NCBI RefSeq assembly: GCF_024139115.2
Contig: NW_026942521.1
Span: forward strand, 35,005 to 99,004
Reading direction: 5' to 3'
DNA: 64,000 nucleotides
From: Armigeres subalbatus
Lineage: Eukaryota; Arthropoda; Insecta; Diptera; Culicidae
Shown here: positions 23,929 to 35,066 of the stretch, in pieces
Layout: every line of letters starts with the position of its first letter
Position numbering within the stretch: the first letter of the stretch is position 1
The notes under the pieces: model-generated
Seen by the model: the letters and a program-made list of their open reading frames with translations, nothing else
Databases searched by the model: none
What the model was told of the DNA's origin: nothing
Translations under genes and position numbers: made by a program

Positions 23929-24430
23929 TCAGCTCTCTCCTCTGGTAAACAAAACTACATGTTCAGGTCCCTGTAATTTGCCATATTTTATGGGCCTGTC
24001 GATTTCTATATTCTTGTTCACTAAGTACAGCTCATGATTCATACATCTGCGCCATTCTCCATTTTGCACCACGCCTCCAAGTATTGAGCGCCGCTTTTTT
24101 CCGCTCAAACTTGCTTTTCCCATTACTCTGCAAATGATATCGATGTCATCCGCCAAACCAAAATTAGTGTGTATAACTTGTTCCGTTCCTAAACACCTTC
24201 AAAGGCTAAGTTGAACAGCACTTGCGTATCGCCCTGATTCAGTTCCCCAATGTCATGAATGAATCGAATGTTCCACTGTTTGTTCCGAAGCTCGATTTTT
24301 ACCCATATAGCGTCGCAAGAATCAATTTAATCAGCAATGATCGAAAGTCATGTTCTAGCATTCTCTGCCACAGTTCGTTCCATTTCACTGAGTCGCAGGC
24401 TGCTTTAAAGTCCAAGTCGAATATCAACCA
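23929..24430 (-). pseudogene. Decayed RTE-type reverse transcriptase fragment
   Basis: The minus strand gives DFKAACDSVKWNELWQRML, then a catalytic-region ADDIDIICRVMG, then WRRCMNHELYLVNKNIEIDR and KYGKLQGPEHVV. This is the order palm, FADD box and C-terminal tail of RTE-like polyproteins, but clearly a different subfamily from copies 1 and 2. Several stops and frameshifts are present. It lies in the interior of the LTR element. Confidence 0.65.
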
Positions 24431-25586
24431 GAACTTTAATTGATCGCTGTTAACCTAGAAAATATTTGCTGAGGAATATAGAACTTAGCTGAAAAATAAC
24501 ATTAACAAAACAAATATATGGATAAGGTACAATATTTTTATAAGCATAAGTAGATATACTAGAGTGATGACATCTGTTTGTCGTCAGTAAGTTATTCTAG
24601 TATAAAACTCATAGCATTTTTATTATGATGCTAATTACAACCTGATTGATAATTACATTCCGGAGCTATAACCAAAAAAAACACAATAGCAATTCTGGTT
24701 AAAAAGCGAATAGAATATACCACTAATGTTTCCTTTTATTTATGATAAAATACCCAATATAAACAAAAATATTATAGTAATCATTCACACAAAAAAAATA
24801 ATAGTATCGATTTTATTAAACATAAAAATTTTATTCTCATATATATTTCCACCTTTTTATTCAATAAACGAGTAGGCCACTAACATTTTATTTGATGCTT
24901 CGATATTTTTCTGAATTGAATTTGAATATGTTTTATCAAAACTAGTAAACAATGCCCATCGTTTCTTAGATCATATCTCACACCTACTGTTTTTTTAGCT
25001 CGGAGCGTTTTTCTAAACAAGCCATACAGCCTTCAGCATAATTTGTCTACTGCAGAGGCACTAACAAGGCGATACCTTGAATTTAACTTTTTCGATTATC
25101 AGAAATCTTTGCAAGTTGTATGTAGTTTTTTCTCCAATATTTTTCAACAATGTGATTGAATCTATCTCCGAAAAATGAGACTCTAGCGTTAGAAGTATCT
25201 TGTAGCGCAATACTAAACAGAGTTGGAAAGTTCATGTGGAGAACGTCTATTTACTCTTTGTTTCATCCATACCAGCTTTGAAGTGGGGAATAGGTAATCG
25301 CGATGCATATGGCCATAAATTTGAATTACTCTTGTCGGAAAAAATATAAGACAATGTTGGGTTCAACCAGATTTGTTTGTTTTGAATATTCATCGTGTGT
25401 GGCATGTTACTTCTGTTATGCTTCATATTACAAACACTTTAAAAATATTTTGTTTTTTTTATAAGCCAAAAATTAAAATTTACATATGATCTCATGATAC
25501 TCCTATTTGAATGATTGTATTTCAATGAGGGGTTTCATTCGGCTAAATAACAAGCTCTATTTTTTTTTTAATTCCAATGTCGAATA

Positions 25587-25953
25587 CAGGGAGCGGAAAA
25601 CTCGATACAATTCAAATTTCAAGCTATTTTACTTGGAACCTGCAAATTTTCTCTCAATGTTTTACGTACCCGTTACTATTTTCTCACAATAAATTTTCAT
25701 TACGCCAATCTTTTTTTTTTTTAATTATTTCAAAGATTTTGTCAATTGCTTCGCATATATTCAAGTGCCAAGTGTAAAATAATTCATACCTTTTCTTTTA
25801 TTGAAATCCTTGATAGATTTGGAATGACTCAAGAAATTGAGTTTTGTTTGGAATGAACTATAATTAGTAAGAGTCAATTTACTCTTTCGGCTTACAACTT
25901 TTCTCGACAGGATGAATACTTTATACCGCTTGCCATTTACCCTATCCGCACAG
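25587..25953 (+). mobile_element. Diverged copy of the hAT MITE found at 36102-36521
   Basis: From CAGGGAGCGGAAAACTCGAT to CTATCCGCA the order and content of segments parallel 36102-36521 (for example ATTTTCTCACA-TAAAT-ATCAT, CAAAGATTT-GTCAATT, AATTCATACC). Identity is visibly reduced, so it is an older copy. The ends and target duplication are not preserved well enough to fix. Confidence 0.7.
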
Positions 25954-26049
25954 ATGTGAACAAAGTTTGAACGCACATTAAGAATTCCGTCTATTTTACA
26001 ATATAGCATGTCCAAAAAGTAATTGAGGACTATTTTAGAAGATAGCATT

Positions 26050-26795
26050 AAAACGGACACCAGGTGGCTTTGTCCTCACCATCGATGGAATAAACTGGCC
26101 TTGGGTTTAGTTTCTCACAACGATGTAACAAACTCCAAATTTTGGACTTTACTCGGCTCAACCTTTTTTACAAACACCAGTTTACCTACTTGGGCTTTAC
26201 CCGACTAATCTCTTTTAACTGTTCAACTAACACCATGGTCTTGGGCTTCACCCGACTCATCTATCTCCGATGTGAAAACAAACTCCAAATGGCCTTGGGA
26301 TTAGCCCAATCCATCCATCTCCGCTATGAGAACAAACACCAGATGGCCTTGGGCTTAACCCTCATCTCTTTCAACTATTCAACGAACATCAGATGGTCTT
26401 GGGCTTAACCCGACTCGTCTATCTCCGCAGTGAAAACAAATAACAGATGGCCTTGGGCTCAACCCGACTCATCTCTTCAATATATACAACGACACCAGAT
26501 GGCCTTGGGCTCAACCCGACTCATCTTTTCAATATACACAACGACACCAGATGGCCTTGGGCTTAACCCGACTCATCTCTTTCAACTATTCAACCAGAAC
26601 TAGATGGCCTTGGGCTTAACCCGACTCATCTATCTCCGCAGTGAAAACAAATAACAGATGGCCTTGGGCTCAACCCGACTCATCTCTTCAATATACACAA
26701 CGACACCAGATGGCCTTGGGCTTAACCCGACTCATCTCTTTCAACTATTCAACGAACACTAGATGGCCTTGGGCCTAACCCGACTCATCTCCAAC
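26050..26795 (+). repeat. Satellite of ~53-bp units with higher-order order
   Basis: About eleven units each contain AGATGGCCTTGGGCTTAACC followed by CGACTCATCT and one of three ~23-bp linkers: CTTTCAACTATTCAACGAAC, ATCTCCGCAGTGAAAACAAA or CTTCAATATACACAACGACA. The linkers recur in an A-B-C type order, so the array was expanded partly in multi-unit blocks. The first units are the most diverged. It lies in the interior of the LTR element. Confidence 0.9.
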
Positions 26796-27762
26796 AACAC
26801 CCAACACAACACTCAACCCTTCTACCAGGACTTGAAAAAAATCATTGAAATACAATGGTCGATTGAGCTTCAATTATTAATTTAATCATCATTGAAAAAA
26901 AAAAAATCTACATCGTCTTTAGTTTTTGCTATCTATCAATTCTTGAAGAAAGATATTTCCAGATTTAAATCATTTCACTGTAATAAATTAATACATTTTT
27001 ACTGTCAACAATCGATAAGTTCAACTAATAAAATCTATAATAGCACACCTAACCACTCTCCACTCTCCAATCAGATGAAATTTATGTTAAGCCTCGTATT
27101 TGAAACAATAGGATGTGTGTTAAGTGTTTGGAGCATTGCGAAAACTAGATTGATTTCTTACCATTCCTTCTCAGTCACTTATTTACCTTACAAACAGTTT
27201 CCGAGTTGAAGTTTCAAAAAAAAATACATCCTTCTTAAAAGCTACTTTCGAGCCCAAAAGATCTTTTCATGCCAAATTATAAATACTGAAGTACTGAATT
27301 CGTTTGTATTGTCGGCGTAGCACCAAGTTAGAATTCGGAAGTCAGGACTTCCGAACCGAACTTTCTTCCGAAGTTTTATTTGTCAAATTAATTGATGCGT
27401 TGTTTAGCGCCTCTTTAGGCGAATCCAGTGCACTACTTCCGAAGTTATGAAAGTTGCCTGTATCTGGAGAAAAACCCAACTTCGGTATAAAAAGCGGTAT
27501 AAATTTATTCCGGATACACAATAATGCTTCGCAAATCGAAGCTTATCATGCGAAATGCTCTTTCTATATAAAGATTTTCCAATTTCTTAAATAATCATGC
27601 AAGGAATGCAACCCATCAACAGAATCAACGGAAAAAACAAAAGGTATAATGATCAAATTGCATTATGAGTAATTTTATATTTACTCTCAACTTAAACGAA
27701 CTTTTATTTATATTTATGTTTGGTTTGATTTACTTAACCGTGTATTTTCAAAAAACAAACAG
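26796..27762. other. AT-rich interior of the LTR element, nothing recognised
   Basis: Only short frames without protein features were seen. A minor repeat of TTCCGAAGT words lies near 27340-27480. Confidence 0.4.
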
Positions 27763-28045
27763 GGCATATAGAATAATTCTAGAGTGCTTTGAAAATAGGT
27801 CGTATGTGCAAAAGAGAGTCTCTCTTTGGATCTATTCTCTTTCGATTATTATAAAACTATACAAAAGGTTACTTCGATTTTTTTGGCAGATAACCAAAGA
27901 CGATAGCTTTGTCTATCATGCTGAAGTGCAAATGTAGCAAAAAATGCAAAACTAGCCGATATATTAGCGAAAGAGAGCGTGATCAAAGAGAATCTCTCTT
28001 TTGCACATACGACCTATTCTCAAAGCAATCTAGAATTCACTATGC
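27763..28045. mobile_element. ~280-bp MITE with ~55-bp inverted repeats
   Basis: The left arm GGCATATAGAATAATTCTAG then GAATAGGTCGTATGTGCAAA-like sequence pairs with TTTGCACATACGACCTATTC then TCTAGAATTCACTATGCC at the right. The AGAGAGTCTCTCTTT segment is itself palindromic. The target duplication is uncertain. Confidence 0.8.
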
Positions 28046-28215
28046 CTCCTTTCTTCTGTCACAATCTCACAATCATCGCATCGCATGATGCCTTCAGCGC
28101 GACAAAAAAAAAACAAAAACTTACCGTTTGACAAAAACAAAACACTTCGATTTACCGCTCGCATAACCATAATTACCATTGCTTCAGCTGATTCTTTCAT
28201 GGCTAGGATCGCCAA

Positions 28216-28378
28216 TGTGATATTCCATATTTGAACACAACACAATATCATTCTTAATTACAGGTTCTATATTTATTCACCAAAACACTGCTCTTCATTT
28301 CACTCCACATTGGCTCTCATGCACGCCTACCTCAAACTACTCGATTCCCAATCTACACGATTATTCTAGAATACCACA
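28216..28378 (-). repeat. 5' LTR (163 bp) of the nested LTR element
   Basis: The boundaries are TGTGATATTCC at 28216 and TACCACA at 28378, followed by the target duplication CTGTC and then RTE sequence. The near identity with the other LTR implies a young insertion. Confidence 0.9.
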
Positions 28379-28677
28379 CTGTCCTGTCCAGCAGATTTCC
28401 CGCAGCGTTATGATGTCGAAGTTGCGGGGATGTAATTCATCGTAGATTATCCTGTCGCAACCTGCGAAGCCTAGCGACTTGCAGTTCCATGTGCCAAGCT
28501 TCCAATCGTGATCCTTTATTCGTCGCTTAGGTCGTTGCCGATTATATCGAGTCGTATTATCTTCTATGTCGTTCGAAATGGTTGTTTTTAAAGGCGGCTT
28601 ATTGGGCCTGCGCAAACCTCCTGTCTCGTCGGAGGGTCGTCTTGTCAGGGCTGTTTAGCGTCTCACCTAACACCTGG
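28379..28677 (-). pseudogene. RTE-clade LINE copy 1: 5' end, separated by a nested insertion
   Basis: The minus strand encodes LGTWNCKSLGFAGCDRII, YDELHPRNFDIITLREICW and TGQ, the N-terminal endonuclease strand of the same RTE family. Homology with the other copy (57123 onward) begins at its CAGGTGTTAGG 5' end. The break falls at TGQ/KVW, exactly where the part at 19943 starts, and both sides carry the duplicated CTGTC. Confidence 0.9.
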
Positions 28678-31081
28678 ACGTGGGAGTTGGGACCCATAGA
28701 TAAGTAACACATTTGAACAATTACAAAGATTTACAATCGATCATATTTTGAATTCAAAATCCAACCCAAAACAAATATCATAAGAACATGATGTATCGGA
28801 TCAGAAGCACATGTGTACTAAGAAGGTTCGATGCAGTCGGAAGAATCGGAAGCCAGAATACTAGAAAGATTATGTTCTTCATAAATACAAATTATTAAAA
28901 TGTTTTAAAAATATTTCCAACGTAAAGTAGAGATGCAGTAGGCTGTAATATATGTAAACGATCGTAGTAGACTTTCAAATGCGTAATAAATCACTTTTTC
29001 ACCTGATCTAAAAGGACGACTGTGCGACGGCATACGAGGAAGACGGAAAGATTTCGACGGTTGCCCTTACGTCTTTTCAAATGTCAGAAATCATTATTTT
29101 TTGCAGGAATAATTAAAAATCTGACCCCATTGTAGATTGTACCAATTTGAGGGAAGTTCTCCACCAAATTTCGAGAAATTTCCTCAAATTGTGTGTATGC
29201 CCGGAATACGAAAAACAAAAAAAAAGCTCAGTGTAATTTCTATTACATTTTGTCACATGGACTGTGTGATCAGGTATGTCACTTTCTCCTTCCATGTCAG
29301 AAAACATTGTAGAGAACCGTAAATTCTTGCAAGTGGTGAAAGGCTACCGATGATTGCCATGTGTTTCGCCCTTCGAAGTGCAATCAAGTTTGCATCTAAC
29401 TGAACTTCTAACGACGGGTCCTGGTATGCATGATCCAATCCTATTAACTCCATGCATCACGAAACGGTAATGTCGCGCATAGAGATGACACCAAAAAGAG
29501 CCACGCAACCATCCCTCAATTATTGGCTACCTCTAGAGCTGCATCTCGGTGTTGATCTTTATCGGAGGTCACAAGTGAGTACGGTTGGCTAACGAGGAGA
29601 AATGTGAAATTCTTTTACATTTTCACATCCATCATCAGTCATACGGTGAAAATTAACACTTGGTGAAAGATGGTATTTATTTTCTTCTGTTTGTGGCCGA
29701 ACCGATAGATGCCACACGGAATGAGTTAAGTTAACGTTTGGTTTAGATTAAACAAACCATTCGATCAACTTCCTACCTACTTTTTTTCCAATTTTACACA
29801 AATAGAAATGGGAACATTTTTCTGTTTTGTTTTTCATGATATGTGACTGATCATTTGTGATGATCATTTTTATCTACTACCTACTTATTATCATCAACAA
29901 AATGTGAATTTGGTGGCAAAATATAAAATTTTGGAAATATGCTCTTTGGAGCCTAGCATGTTGCGATTCATGTCCACTATATGAAATTATTAAAATGCGA
30001 AGTGCTGACCTCGAGTATAGAGTACAGAATTGAGGAATATTGAACCATATCTGTTGGTGAGCCCCAATACTATGTGACTATGATAGTGAACAGCTTTAGT
30101 TTCATGACACGATAACATCGATGTCGAGCGATGCTTCTCAACGTCGTCAGGGTGAATAATGTGCGATAAGGACAACAGAATTACAGAAAGTTGTTTATGA
30201 TTGAAATTGTTTATGATTGTTAAATCCGCCTTACGATCCTTCAGGATAATAGTCTCGAAAAAGGAATTGTAAAGTAAGTTATGTCAGAAGTAATTCCGGC
30301 ACAAGCCAGACTAAATGCGTTTTGACCATGCGTAAAAAACAGGTTTTGCATAAAAATGAGTTGCGAATCAAGTACAGAGGTCGTGAGGGAAAAAATGTTT
30401 GATTATTGACTCCTTCACACAAAAAAAATCTGAAATTGATCCGGCACTGCTCATTTTTGCTAATGAGGGTCATTTTTACTGTACTAAAGTCCGATTTCTT
30501 CACCTCCGTTCAACTCCAATAGATACCCTAAAAACTGGAGTGTAGGTAAATGAATTGGTCGGATTTTAAAAATCTAAAAAAGAAACAAAAAACTAATACA
30601 ATTTGAAAGAATTTTAATACTCAAATTTTTTTGTCGTTTTAGTTACCATTTTTGTATTAATTTCAATACTAAAGTCTGACATTTAGAAATGTAAGCCTCT
30701 TGGCTGCTCAGAAGGAGTTATGGGTGGGAAATTGTCGAGCACTGGGTCATTCCATTATATAGCACCGTTTTACCCAATGCCCCACTCTTCACTTACCTTT
30801 AGCAGGAGTAATGGAAGCTGAAAACCTTGCGGAGAAGGGGAAGCCAACCGGTTCTCTTGACCAAGGTGGACTAAAATCGAGGAAAAGGTGTCTTCTCAAA
30901 GTGGACTATCAAGACCAAGACTTGAATACCCCTTTCAGGTACGGAAGCGGAACAAGCAATACATATACAATGAGGGAGTGCAGCTCTAAAATAACCTGAC
31001 CACCAGTTTTCATCTTAACATTACTAATTTATTCGCCCCTTGGGCATTTTCAATGGAAAGACAACGGTGTACTTGCGCTTT
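28678..31081. other. Non-coding interval, no supported gene
   Basis: AT-rich DNA with short frames only. The 30705-31050 segment is somewhat richer in GC and coding-like words but contains no recognisable motif. Confidence 0.4.
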
Positions 31082-31621
31082 TTACTGCAGATGGTGGTCG
31101 GCGGCGATGATCTCGTTGGCTAGCATTGGTGGCGGCGATGACGCTGACGATGACGAGGATTTCCGGTCACAATCCGGCGCGATCATGCTGCTTTCGGGCT
31201 TGGATGTTTCCGATGAGGTACCGGGAGTGCTTCGGACGACCGTCTCGGAGATTTGTGGTTGGCTTGGTGGCGATGGGTAGACACGAAACTTCACCGTGGT
31301 GGCGGCTGCTGGAGATTGCTCGGCGACGGGAGGCTTGTGGCTACGATCCAATCCGCGTGATGGTGGCCGGGAATTGAAGTGGGTGGTTGCCTTTTCGTCG
31401 GGGTATGTAGGCCTGCGACCTAAATTGGCTCGATGGCGGATGGTGTCGGCGGTCGCCAAAGGATCTTCGTTTGGGAAGGCCTGCAACCACAATGGGCACG
31501 ATGGCGGATGGTAACGGCGGTTGCCCCAGCAATGTATATCGAGGTGATCGAAACTACGAGCAGGTGGGCGCGATGTCGGCTTGGATTGGCGGTTGCCGAT
31601 CGATTCCAGTTCCGGATTCAC
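31082..31621 (-). CDS. Ser/Pro-rich ORF of unknown function, possibly a gag-like or leader fragment
   Basis: The 179-residue frame is rich in Pro, Ser and Arg (PPSCPLWLQAF, SSSSSASSPPP) with no enzymatic motif. The DNA behind its N-terminal half (about 31430-31610) contains three degenerate ~70-bp repeats holding CGATGGCGGATGG and GGCGGTTGCC. Just upstream on the minus strand, 31656-31770, a TGTTGCGGGACAGG...AATCCA block followed by GTGGCGGGTATAGCGCC could be an LTR end with a primer-binding site. That would make this the start of an LTR element, but no second LTR is present and the start codon is not secure. Confidence 0.3.
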   Translation of the reverse strand: MNPELESIGNRQSKPTSRPPARSFDHLDIHCWGNRRYHPPSCPLWLQAFPNEDPLATADTIRHRANLGRRPTYPDEKATTHFNSRPPSRGLDRSHKPPVAEQSPAAATTVKFRVYPSPPSQPQISETVVRSTPGTSSETSKPESSMIAPDCDRKSSSSSASSPPPMLANEIIAADHHLQ

Positions 31622-33527
31622 CTTGCCTTTACCTCCGAACTGGCGCTATACCCGCCACTGGATTAAATCCGGCTTGATGGATGACACTGCGGAGTATAAT
31701 ATCCGTCTTGCCCGAGGACTCGAAAAGAAAGGCCCGGAAGCAGACTCGGGCCTGTCCCGCAACAATTAATACACCAAATTATCTCTCCATAGCGCGTTTC
31801 ACACCACTCTCTCCATCTATTTTCAACAAACAATTTACCTTTTCTTCTAATAATTCACACCTATTGAAGGTGGACTTTCTTATAGAACGTACACACGGTC
31901 AAGCAGTTTGACCAACATTGACTCCACCTCTCGTTTATTCAAACACATCAAGTTTCACCAACAGCGGCACGAACAATCAATTTAATCGACCAACAATATC
32001 ATACACAAACGACCGAAGCGCCAACTTGAGCAACAACCATCAAAAATATATGGGTAGGCTGACCATACGTACCGTATTTAACGGGACAGTCCCGTTTTTT
32101 AGACCTTATTTTGCTGTCCCGTCGTAATCTAAAAAATCCTCAATTTGTCCCGTTTTTTCATTTTTTCTTCATTTTCACTTCCCAAGTGGTTCAAAATATT
32201 CTTTAAACAAATTCATTATTTTAGGCAGGAATCTAAAATCAAATACCTTCATAGAAAGTGAATTTTTTGTGTCTTTTGGAGAGATTTGCAGCCCTCGGCT
32301 GTCTCATCCCTCACAGTGGACGAAACCCCTTCAAAAAGTGTGAAATGTTATGTTATTTAGTGTAGCTTTTAAAAGAATACTATCTATACCGTTTTGCATT
32401 TTCCATTGATCGACTTCTCTTAAGGTTTTTAACGGTTAATGACAACATGTGCTTTTTCGGAAGATTTTTTTTATACAAGTTCATTCCAATGATTTTTTCT
32501 GCTTATTTCGGAGGCATTAAAATATGGCCAAACATAAGTGGATTGAACGGAATTAGTAATTTGGTAAACAAGTATTTCCTGAATCACGCCTAAATGTCAA
32601 TAAAATGAAGCGCAAGGACAGACATTCTAATTTTCAGATCAAGTTCATTTTCATTTTTTAATCTTCCTAAGTAGGAAATTCTTTTGTTTTTCAAATTTGC
32701 TTTTGCACATATTTTTCAATCTTTTGAATCTTTTCGAAACATTATGAATCATTCTGTCTTTCATGAAAAAAATAATTTAAAAATCAACTGAACAAAATCG
32801 AGTTTAAGGTAGATTCGAACCGAGAGAAAATTTGGTCTGATTAAAGGCTAGATTTAAGGTTCTTACGTACTTTAAGGCTAATTTACACATCAAAAGCTTG
32901 TCTGCAATTTTCGCTCCCATGTCCGAGCACATTTACTGGAGCACATGGGAACAAAATCAATGGACAAGATTCCCAAGGTGTAAGGCTATTTTTAGCTTCA
33001 TTTAAATCAATTTCGATCAAAAATGATTGTGATTTTTTTTAGATTTGACCTATTTTTGCATGCACCAACCATATTCATGGAAATAAATAACATTACATTT
33101 TATTAATGTTCTTTCCTTGTTTAAATTTTTATTATTATAGGCAGGGTACTTTGACTATTGTTTGTTATTTTGAAAAAAAAAATTCAAAATTGGAAAAGTT
33201 TTTGATATTGGTCAATAATAAAATTCTTAATGCATATTAAAGAATAAATTAAAATAAAATTTTAAAATCTACTTTTTTCTAATTTTGAATGGTTAGTTAC
33301 TTTCTGTTCCTTTTTATTTGTGTCCACATCCCTTTGAAGAGTGAAACATTTGTAGTTTAATATTTTTACACAACTAATTAAATACAATAGAATGCTATGG
33401 CTGTGAATTATTCACTATGAAATATTCCCAACATCTTATACGGAAAATAATAATAAAGCCCATAAACTTTGAAATTTCAACTGCGCTTAAATTTTATCAC
33501 AAGGGTTTTGACATGTCCCTGTGATAG

Positions 33528-33730
33528 TGTTGAGATTCGGGTACTTTGGGACGAAATGAACGATCGGTTCAATCTGGATAGATAACAACTTTATTTAAAA
33601 TAGCGTCAAGTTTGTAGGAGTTCTTGATAACGACTAACTGAAGTTTTTCACTGTAACAAACTGGTTACCAAGGGTGCTACTATGTTTCGTATCAAGGGTA
33701 CGGTTGCAGCCGATTGCTACTATGATAACA
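33528..33730 (-). repeat. 3' LTR of the copia element
   Basis: 203 bp, preceded on the plus strand by GATAG and followed by the PPT complement CTCCCTCTCAA. Confidence 0.92.
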
Positions 33731-33854
33731 CTCCCTCTCAATCGAGCATCCGTTCCGGTTCCTGTATTCTGAATTCAAAACGGCCAATATTGCTTCACGT
33801 AATCACACATTCAGATACCTACTCGCTGCTGCTCCCCGTTGCTTGCCATAAAGC

Positions 33855-35066
33855 TTAACATGATTTCTTGAGACGCTTCCTTGTCTTGAAAAAATCCAAC
33901 TCATACAAGCAACCATTCAGCCTCCCTGTCGCAAAACATTCACCATTTTTCTTCAAAGAGGCTTCCCTTTTTATGAACTTGACTTCAATATCAGCATTAG
34001 TCATCTTGTACACCGATAATAGATTCTCCCGAAGCTCCGGCACATACAACACGTTTTCCAAGTTCACTTCTATACCTTTGTTGCTTCTTAGTCCCAAAAT
34101 CTCTCCAATCATTCTTGCATGCATTACCTGTCCTTCTTTTGCGACTTTCACTTCTACTGGTTCTTTCAATTGTTTGAGACTTGTGAATACTGACTTATCA
34201 CTCACTAAGTGATCGCTGCAACCAGAATCCAGTTTCATCGTGATTTGTCTATCGGTTACACATGCCAGGAACGAGACGGATTTATTTGCATGTTCTGCTT
34301 CCTCTTCTTCTTCTTCATTTTCATACTGCTTCCAACAATTTTTCATCACGTGCCCACGCTTACCGCACTTGTGACATTTTCCAGTAAACTTTTGTCTTGG
34401 CTGTTGCAAACTTCCCGAAAAAGCCGTCGGGTTATCGTCACCAATATTTCCTTGTCGATCGCTACGCTTTGATTCTTCAGATAGAAGTCTTTGCTTCACC
34501 AGTTCCAGTGTAAGGTCTTTCTCCGGTACATTCTCCAAGGCAGTAACCAACGGATCGTATGATTCTGGTAGAGTCAGAAATAACTGTGACACCAAATCCT
34601 CCTCTGTCAACGTAGCTCCAGCAGTTCTCAGTTTCCGGACCAGCCCATCGAATTCCAGAAGGTGATTTCGCATGTCTGTTTCATCTTGCATTCTCATTCT
34701 TGCCAACTGCTTCCTCACGAGCGTCTGGTTGATCACCGACTTCTTGGCAAATGTTGTTTCAAGACTACTCCACATTTCCTTCGCCGTGTTTCGCTCTCGA
34801 ACAACTTCTAAACATTCATCAGCAAGACAGCTCACCAGCATGGCTTTCGCTTTTCTGTCCAACTCCTCAAACTTCGCTCTATCGGCAGCTACGTCTGGCA
34901 CAGTTCCAGTTAGCACTTCCGAAACACCGGCTGCATCTAGAAACAGTCTGACCCTGTAACTCCAGTTCTCGTATTGATCCTCCCGTCCTCGGAACTGTGG
35001 AATTCCGTTGAGATTCGGGTACTTTGGGACGAAATGAACGATCGGTTCAATCTGGATAGATAACAA
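33855..35066 (-). CDS. Copia Gag with start of protease, truncated
   Basis: The frame has 403 codons, but the first ~20 lie in the LTR and its first codon is a TTG, so the native start is missing. Residues about 25-200 form a copia-type Gag domain (FRGREDQYENWSYRVRLFL; LPESYDPLVTALENVP). The CCHC knuckle CHKCGKRGHVMKNC is at about 231-244. The aspartic protease site MKLDSGCSDHLV is at about 278-289, with the catalytic Asp-Ser-Gly intact. The frame ends about 110 residues later with protease/pre-integrase-like sequence (LENVLYVPELRENLLSV) and no integrase core. The protein would form particles and self-cleave in a complete element; this copy cannot move by itself. Confidence 0.88.
   Translation of the reverse strand: MLSIQIEPIVHFVPKYPNLNGIPQFRGREDQYENWSYRVRLFLDAAGVSEVLTGTVPDVAADRAKFEELDRKAKAMLVSCLADECLEVVRERNTAKEMWSSLETTFAKKSVINQTLVRKQLARMRMQDETDMRNHLLEFDGLVRKLRTAGATLTEEDLVSQLFLTLPESYDPLVTALENVPEKDLTLELVKQRLLSEESKRSDRQGNIGDDNPTAFSGSLQQPRQKFTGKCHKCGKRGHVMKNCWKQYENEEEEEEAEHANKSVSFLACVTDRQITMKLDSGCSDHLVSDKSVFTSLKQLKEPVEVKVAKEGQVMHARMIGEILGLRSNKGIEVNLENVLYVPELRENLLSVYKMTNADIEVKFIKREASLKKNGECFATGRLNGCLYELDFFKTRKRLKKSC

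Larger units (their letters stand above)
19949..28378 (-). mobile_element. LTR retrotransposon nested in RTE copy 1 (itself interrupted)
   Basis: The element is bounded by the 5-bp duplication CTGTC at 19944-19948 and 28379-28383. LTRs are 163 bp, TGTGATATTCC to GAATACCACA, at 23350-23512 and 28216-28378, with one difference noticed. On the minus strand the LTR carries a GGTGAATAAATA poly(A)-signal region, the PPT-like CAGGGGAGGA abuts the 3' LTR (23513-23522), and TTGGCGATCCTAGCC, a possible primer-binding site, follows the 5' LTR. The orientation is therefore minus. Subtracting the 3.4-kb insertion at 19976-23349 leaves about 5.0 kb. No gag-pol was recognised inside; the interior holds a decayed RTE fragment, a hAT MITE, a satellite and a MITE, so the element looks non-autonomous or gutted. 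Confidence 0.82.

Noticed and set aside
26142..26408. 88-codon ORF with repeated MALGLTRLISFNYSTN
   Set aside because: It is the translation of the satellite units and stops within the array.
26050..26795. CRISPR-like array (repeats of ~30 bp separated by ~23 bp)
   Set aside because: The 'spacers' are only three recurring types, repeats are diverged, and the setting is a eukaryotic LTR element: it is a satellite with higher-order structure.
19949..28378. Three-LTR tandem retrotransposon array
   Set aside because: The left 'LTR' is only 27 bp and is followed by unrelated DNA, and a tandem tail precedes the middle LTR; a single later insertion with a 27-bp duplication explains all of it.
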